The translations under genes were made by a program, and so were the position numbers. Shown piece after piece: positions 59,911-64,000 of a stretch of 64,000 nt of DNA. The stretch is from Novosphingobium sp. (GTDB lineage: Bacteria > Pseudomonadota > Alphaproteobacteria > Sphingomonadales > Sphingomonadaceae). The DNA lies in NCBI RefSeq assembly GCF_024642085.1, contig NZ_JAHEBV010000014.1:1-64000 (forward strand), read 5' to 3'. The notes beneath the pieces were generated by a model, which saw only the letters and a program-made list of their open reading frames with translations, did not search any database and was not told the DNA's origin. Each line of letters begins with the position of its first letter. Position 1 is the stretch's first letter.

Positions 59911-62325
59911 GTGGCCCTTTCCGACAGACCGGCTTCGACCGACCTCGACGACGATATCCTCAATTCGCTGCGTTACCGCGTTGGCAAGAACGAAGCGGCA
60001 GCCAAGCAGCACGACTGGTACAATGCCGCAGTCAAGGCGCTGCGCGACAAGGTGGTCGATGCGTGGATGGATTCGACCACACGGACTTATGCCACCGGCG
60101 GCAAGCGGGTCTATTACCTGAGTCTGGAGTTCCTGATCGGACGGCTGCTGCGCGATGCGCTGTCGAACATGGGCATGACCGCAGAAATGGAAGAGGCACT
60201 GCGCTCGCACGGCCTCGATCTGGCCGAGCTGGAAGAACTGGAACCCGATGCCGCACTGGGCAACGGCGGACTGGGCCGGCTGGCGGCATGCTTTATGGAA
60301 AGCCTCGCCAGCCTGGATATCCCGGCCTACGGGTATGGCATCCGCTATGTGAACGGCATGTTCCGCCAGCGGATCAAGGACGGCTGGCAGATCGAGCTGC
60401 CGGAAACCTGGCTGGCCCACGGCAATCCGTGGGAGTTTGAACGGCGCGAAAGCAATTACCGCATCGGCTTCGGCGGCGAGGTGGCGGCTGAGGGTGAGCG
60501 TGCGGTGTGGAAGCCGGCCGAGCTGGTCGAAGCGACCGCCATCGACACGCCTGTGGTTGGCTGGCGCGGCAAGCGGGTCAATACCCTGCGGCTGTGGACC
60601 GCCAATGCGCTTGACCCGATCCGGCTGGATGCGTTCAACGCCGGCGATCATTTTGGTGCGCTGGCCGATCAGGTGCGTGCCGATTCGCTGGTACGCGTGC
60701 TCTATCCCGCGGACAGCAACGCTGCCGGACAGGAACTGAGGCTGCGCCAGGAATACTTTTTCACCGCCGCCTCGATCCAGGACATCGTGCGCCGCCATGT
60801 CCAGTACCAGAAGGATATTCGGACCCTGCCGCAAGAAGCGGCGATCCAGCTTAACGATACGCATCCGGCGGTCGCGGTAGCTGAACTGATGCGGCTGCTG
60901 ATCGACGATCACGGGCTCGACTTTGACGAAGCGCTGGCACTGACCCGCGCTACCATCGCCTACACCAATCACACCCTGCTGCCCGAGGCGCTGGAAACCT
61001 GGCCGTTGCCGCTATTCGAACGGCTGCTGCCGCGCCACATGCAGATTATCTATGCAATCAACAGCCGGGTACTGAAGGAAGCCCAGAAGGCGGGCCTTGA
61101 CGATGCCGCCATAGCTGCGATCAGCCTGATTGCCGAAGGGGGTGAACGGCGGGTGCGAATGGCCAATCTGGCCTTCACCGGCGCGCACAGTGTCAACGGA
61201 GTGGCCGCGCTCCACACTGATCTGATGAAGTCCACCGTCTTTTCGGACCTGCACGCGCTTTATCCCGACAGGATCAACAACAAGACCAACGGGGTCACGC
61301 CGCGCCGCTGGTTGCAGCAGTGCAATCCGGGGCTGACCGGCCTGCTGCGCGAAGCGATCGGCGACGGCTTTCTCGATGATACCAACCAGCTGGAAATGCT
61401 GAACGCGCTGGCCGATGACAGCGATCTTCAGGACAAAGTCCATGCGGTCAAACGGATGAACAAGGTGGCGCTGGCCGCCCACATCGCTGATCTGACCGGG
61501 GTGCAGGTCGATCCCGATGCGCTGTTCGACGTGCAGATCAAGCGGATCCATGAATACAAGCGCCAGCTGCTCAACCTGGTGGAAACGGTCGCGCTCTATG
61601 ACCAGATCCGCAGCCACCCGGAACGCGACTGGGTGCCGCGTGTCAAGATCTTCGGCGGCAAGGCCGCGGCGAGCTATCACAATGCCAAGCTGATCATCAA
61701 GCTGGCCGGCGACATCGCTCGCCGGGTTAACGCCGATCCATCGGTGGGCGGCCTGCTCAAGGTGGTGTTCGTGCCCAACTACAATGTCACGCTGGCAGAG
61801 CGGATCATTCCTGCGGCGGATTTGTCGGAACAGATCAGTACGGCAGGGATGGAGGCATCGGGCACCGGCAACATGAAGTTTGCACTGAACGGCGCACTGA
61901 CCATCGGCACGCTGGATGGTGCCAATATCGAGATCAAGGACCGGGTTGGCGATGACAATATCGTGATCTTCGGCCTTACTGCGGACCAGGTCGCGCAAAA
62001 GCGCGCCAATGGTTACGCACCCCGCGAAGTCATCGAAGGGCACCGCGAACTGCAGCAGGCGGTCAACTCGATCGCATCAGGCGTGTTCTCTCCCGATGAT
62101 CCCGCGCGTTACAAAGACCTGATGGGCGGGCTTTACGACCACGACTGGTTCATGGTTGCCGCCGATTTCGAGGACTACACCGATGCCCAGCGCAGCGTCG
62201 ACCGTCGCTGGCTGGACCAGGCGGGCTGGCGCGCATCGGCCCTGCGCAACATTGCCAACATGGGCTGGTTTTCGTCCGACCGCACGATCGGTGAATATGC
62301 CCGCGACATCTGGGGCGTGATGTGA
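59911..62325 (+). CDS. glgP: Glycogen/starch/alpha-glucan phosphorylase
   Basis: 804-residue pyridoxal-phosphate enzyme that releases glucose 1-phosphate from glycogen. The PLP-lysine region is AGMEASGTGNMKFALNGALTIGTLDGANIEI. Other blocks are YYLSLEFLIGRLLRDALSNMG, NGGLGRLAACFMESLASL, IQLNDTHPAVAVAELMRLL, NHTLLPEALETWPLPLFERLLPRHMQIIYAIN and KTNGVTPRRWLQQCNP. The start GTG at 59911 (MALSDRPAS) has GGAG at 10 nt, giving the family N-terminus; an ATG at 59806 would add residues before it. It overlaps glgB (GTGA) and so heads a glycogen operon. Confidence 0.96.
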   Translation: MALSDRPASTDLDDDILNSLRYRVGKNEAAAKQHDWYNAAVKALRDKVVDAWMDSTTRTYATGGKRVYYLSLEFLIGRLLRDALSNMGMTAEMEEALRSHGLDLAELEELEPDAALGNGGLGRLAACFMESLASLDIPAYGYGIRYVNGMFRQRIKDGWQIELPETWLAHGNPWEFERRESNYRIGFGGEVAAEGERAVWKPAELVEATAIDTPVVGWRGKRVNTLRLWTANALDPIRLDAFNAGDHFGALADQVRADSLVRVLYPADSNAAGQELRLRQEYFFTAASIQDIVRRHVQYQKDIRTLPQEAAIQLNDTHPAVAVAELMRLLIDDHGLDFDEALALTRATIAYTNHTLLPEALETWPLPLFERLLPRHMQIIYAINSRVLKEAQKAGLDDAAIAAISLIAEGGERRVRMANLAFTGAHSVNGVAALHTDLMKSTVFSDLHALYPDRINNKTNGVTPRRWLQQCNPGLTGLLREAIGDGFLDDTNQLEMLNALADDSDLQDKVHAVKRMNKVALAAHIADLTGVQVDPDALFDVQIKRIHEYKRQLLNLVETVALYDQIRSHPERDWVPRVKIFGGKAAASYHNAKLIIKLAGDIARRVNADPSVGGLLKVVFVPNYNVTLAERIIPAADLSEQISTAGMEASGTGNMKFALNGALTIGTLDGANIEIKDRVGDDNIVIFGLTADQVAQKRANGYAPREVIEGHRELQQAVNSIASGVFSPDDPARYKDLMGGLYDHDWFMVAADFEDYTDAQRSVDRRWLDQAGWRASALRNIANMGWFSSDRTIGEYARDIWGVM

Positions 62326-64000
62326 AGCCGCCGGCTGCCGCGATCAGGGCCTTGCTGGCCGGCAGCCACGCCGATCCCTATTCATTGCTTGGCCTGCACG
62401 AAGGACCTGAAGGCACCTTCGCCCGCGCCGTGCTGCCCGGCGCCGAGGAAGTTGCCGCTTTCACTCTCAAAGGCGCGGCGCTGGGCAAACTGGCCCGGAC
62501 TGACGATCGCGGGCTGTTCGAAGGCAAGGTCAAAGGCAGGCCCCGCCCGGTCAAATACCGCTGCCGCGCGCAAGATAGCGAATGGTGGGTGACGGATCCC
62601 TATTCCTTCGGTCCGGTGCTGGGCCCGACCGACGATTTTCTGATCGGCGAAGGCACGCATCTGCGCCTGTTCGACAAATTGGGCGCGCACTGCATCCATC
62701 ACGAAGGCGCTGATGGCGTTCACTTTGCGGTCTGGGCGCCCAACGCGCGGCTGGTCAGTCTGGTCGGCGATTTCAACGACTGGGATGCGGCCCGGCACCC
62801 GATGCGCCAGCGCAAGGATACCGGGGTATGGGAGGTGTTCATCCCCGACATAGGCGAAGGCCGCGCCTATAAATACCGGATTACCGGACCGGACGGCACG
62901 GTCCAGCCGCTCAAGGCCGATCCCTTCGCCTTTGCTTCAGAACTGCGGCCCAAGACCGCATCCCTTACCACCCGCACCGGCAAGGCTGACTGGGGTGATG
63001 CCGATCACCGCGATTTCTGGGCCAGGACCGATCCGCGCCGCCAGCCGATATCGATCTATGAGGTCCATCCTGGATCGTGGCAGCGGGACGACAATGGCTG
63101 GTTCCTGACCTGGGACGAGATGGCCGCGCGGCTGATCCCCTATGTGGTCGACATGGGCTTTACCCATATCGAGTTTCTGCCGGTCAGCGAACATCCCTAT
63201 GATCCGTCATGGGGCTATCAGACCACCGGACTTTATGCACCCAGTGCCCGGTTCGGTGATCCCCAGGGATTTGCCCGTTTTGTCGATGGTGCCCACCGCG
63301 CCGGGATCGGGGTGCTGATCGATTGGGTGCCGGCGCACTTTCCGGTCGACGATCACGGTCTGGCCCGGTTCGATGGTACGGCGCTGTACGAACACGAAGA
63401 TCCCCGGCTGGGCTTCCATCCTGACTGGAACACCGCGATCTACAACTTTGGCCGGCGCGAGGTGCAAAGCTTTCTGGTCAACAACGCACTGTTCTGGGCC
63501 GAACGCTATCACGTGGACGGAATGCGCGTCGATGCCGTCGCTTCGATGCTGTACCGCGATTACAGCCGCAAAGCCGGTGAATGGATTCCCAATGCCGAAG
63601 GCGGGCGCGAAAACTGGGAAGCGGTCGATTTCCTGCGCGCGACCAACAAGGCGCTTTACGCCAGCCACGCGGGCATCCTGACGATTGCAGAGGAAAGCAC
63701 CTCGTGGCCCGGCGTCTCGCTGCCTGCCTATGACGAAGGGCCGCGCACCGCGCTGGGCTTTGGCTTCAAGTGGAACATGGGCTTCATGCACGACACGCTG
63801 CAATATATGCAGCGTGATCCGGTCCACCGCAAACACCACCACAACGAGATCACCTTTGGCCTGACCTATGCCTTTTCGGAAAACTTCGTCTTGCCGCTGA
63901 GCCATGACGAAGTGGTCCACGGCAAAGGCAGCTTGCTGAACAAGATGAGCGGCGATGATTGGCAGAAGTTCGCATCGCTGCGCGCCTATTACGGGCTGAT
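62322..64000 (+). CDS. glgB: 1,4-alpha-glucan branching enzyme, truncated by the window edge
   Basis: First 559 codons of GlgB, which forms alpha-1,6 branches in glycogen. The GTG start at 62322 overlaps the glgP stop (GTGA). Domains: an N-terminal carbohydrate-binding/GlgB N-domain (LLAGSHADPYSLLGLHEGPEG, GVHFAVWAPNARLVSLVGDFNDWDAARHPM) and the GH13 catalytic domain. The latter includes TDPRRQPISIYEVHPGSWQR, THIEFLPVSEHPYDPSWGYQTTGLYAPSARFG, YHVDGMRVDAVASMLYRDY (catalytic Asp) and LSHDEVVHGKGSLLNKM. The frame runs off the right end at base 64000; the last visible residues are SLRAYYGL. The rest of the operon is outside the window. Confidence 0.95.
   Translation, partial: MKPPAAAIRALLAGSHADPYSLLGLHEGPEGTFARAVLPGAEEVAAFTLKGAALGKLARTDDRGLFEGKVKGRPRPVKYRCRAQDSEWWVTDPYSFGPVLGPTDDFLIGEGTHLRLFDKLGAHCIHHEGADGVHFAVWAPNARLVSLVGDFNDWDAARHPMRQRKDTGVWEVFIPDIGEGRAYKYRITGPDGTVQPLKADPFAFASELRPKTASLTTRTGKADWGDADHRDFWARTDPRRQPISIYEVHPGSWQRDDNGWFLTWDEMAARLIPYVVDMGFTHIEFLPVSEHPYDPSWGYQTTGLYAPSARFGDPQGFARFVDGAHRAGIGVLIDWVPAHFPVDDHGLARFDGTALYEHEDPRLGFHPDWNTAIYNFGRREVQSFLVNNALFWAERYHVDGMRVDAVASMLYRDYSRKAGEWIPNAEGGRENWEAVDFLRATNKALYASHAGILTIAEESTSWPGVSLPAYDEGPRTALGFGFKWNMGFMHDTLQYMQRDPVHRKHHHNEITFGLTYAFSENFVLPLSHDEVVHGKGSLLNKMSGDDWQKFASLRAYYGL

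Noticed and set aside
1..64000. CRISPR arrays, insertion sequences, prophage genes or rRNA
   Set aside because: No regularly spaced repeats, transposase, integrase, phage structural genes or rRNA sequence were seen on reading either strand; only one tRNA is present.

Overview
The window is about 64 kb of GC-rich chromosomal DNA. The genes suggest an alphaproteobacterium of the Sphingomonadales (Novosphingobium/Erythrobacter-like). The pointers are the order rpe - heparinase-like - purH, a 1557-residue NAD-dependent glutamate dehydrogenase, a 531-residue isocitrate lyase facing an ScfR-type regulator, a CYP153 alkane hydroxylase, tandem secreted amidohydrolases beside a POT peptide transporter, and many GTG/TTG starts with 4-base ATGA/GTGA gene overlaps. 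This placement is inferred from gene content; no database search was run.

Layout. (1) 0-4.3 kb: an M20 amidohydrolase, then a candidate inositol-lipid set (CDP-alcohol phosphatidyltransferase, inositol-3-phosphate synthase, sugar/inositol-phosphate nucleotidyltransferase). (2) 4.3-10.3 kb, minus strand: a lasso-peptide operon in the order HPr-kinase-like, PqqD-like B1, transglutaminase-like B2, a 41-residue precursor, asparagine-synthetase-like C, ABC exporter D and a coupled secreted DUF2141 protein. The precursor had to be found by eye. (3) 10.4-23 kb: rpe, heparinase II/III-like, purH, a 53-residue membrane protein, a Fur/Zur regulator with a natural six-histidine run, a glyoxalase-like protein, dxs, NnrU, an amidohydrolase pair in which one member has lost its metal ligands, and a POT transporter. 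(4) 23-28.7 kb: a short GntR regulator, ihfB, a double PilZ protein, tRNA-Leu(UAA), and a FAD oxidoreductase / GtrA / large membrane glycosyltransferase-like operon. (5) 28.7-44.4 kb: CYP153, an ABC-2 exporter pair, queG, NAD-GDH, a luciferase-like oxidoreductase operon, two alpha/beta hydrolases, an XRE regulator with its membrane partner, and a PhoD phosphatase. (6) 44.4-52.8 kb: thrS, a small membrane protein, a TauE/SafE permease with a problematic start, aceA facing an ScfR-type regulator across a palindromic operator, moaB and moeA. (7) 52.8-59.7 kb: a tightly overlapping six-gene minus-strand operon (KAS III-like, NAD-epimerase/SDR, MBL hydrolase, F390-synthetase-like adenylating enzyme, ATP-grasp, Rieske oxygenase). 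It is divergent from a TetR gene across two 20-bp near-identical direct repeats and looks like an uncharacterised small-molecule pathway. (8) 59.9-64 kb: glgP and the 5' part of glgB.

The two most interesting systems are the lasso operon and the six-gene operon. The lasso precursor has a 13-residue core ending in Ser, beside a kinase of the family that phosphorylates such serines. The six-gene operon combines acyl condensation, reduction, carboxylate activation, ligation and oxygenation under a probable acyl-responsive TetR repressor.
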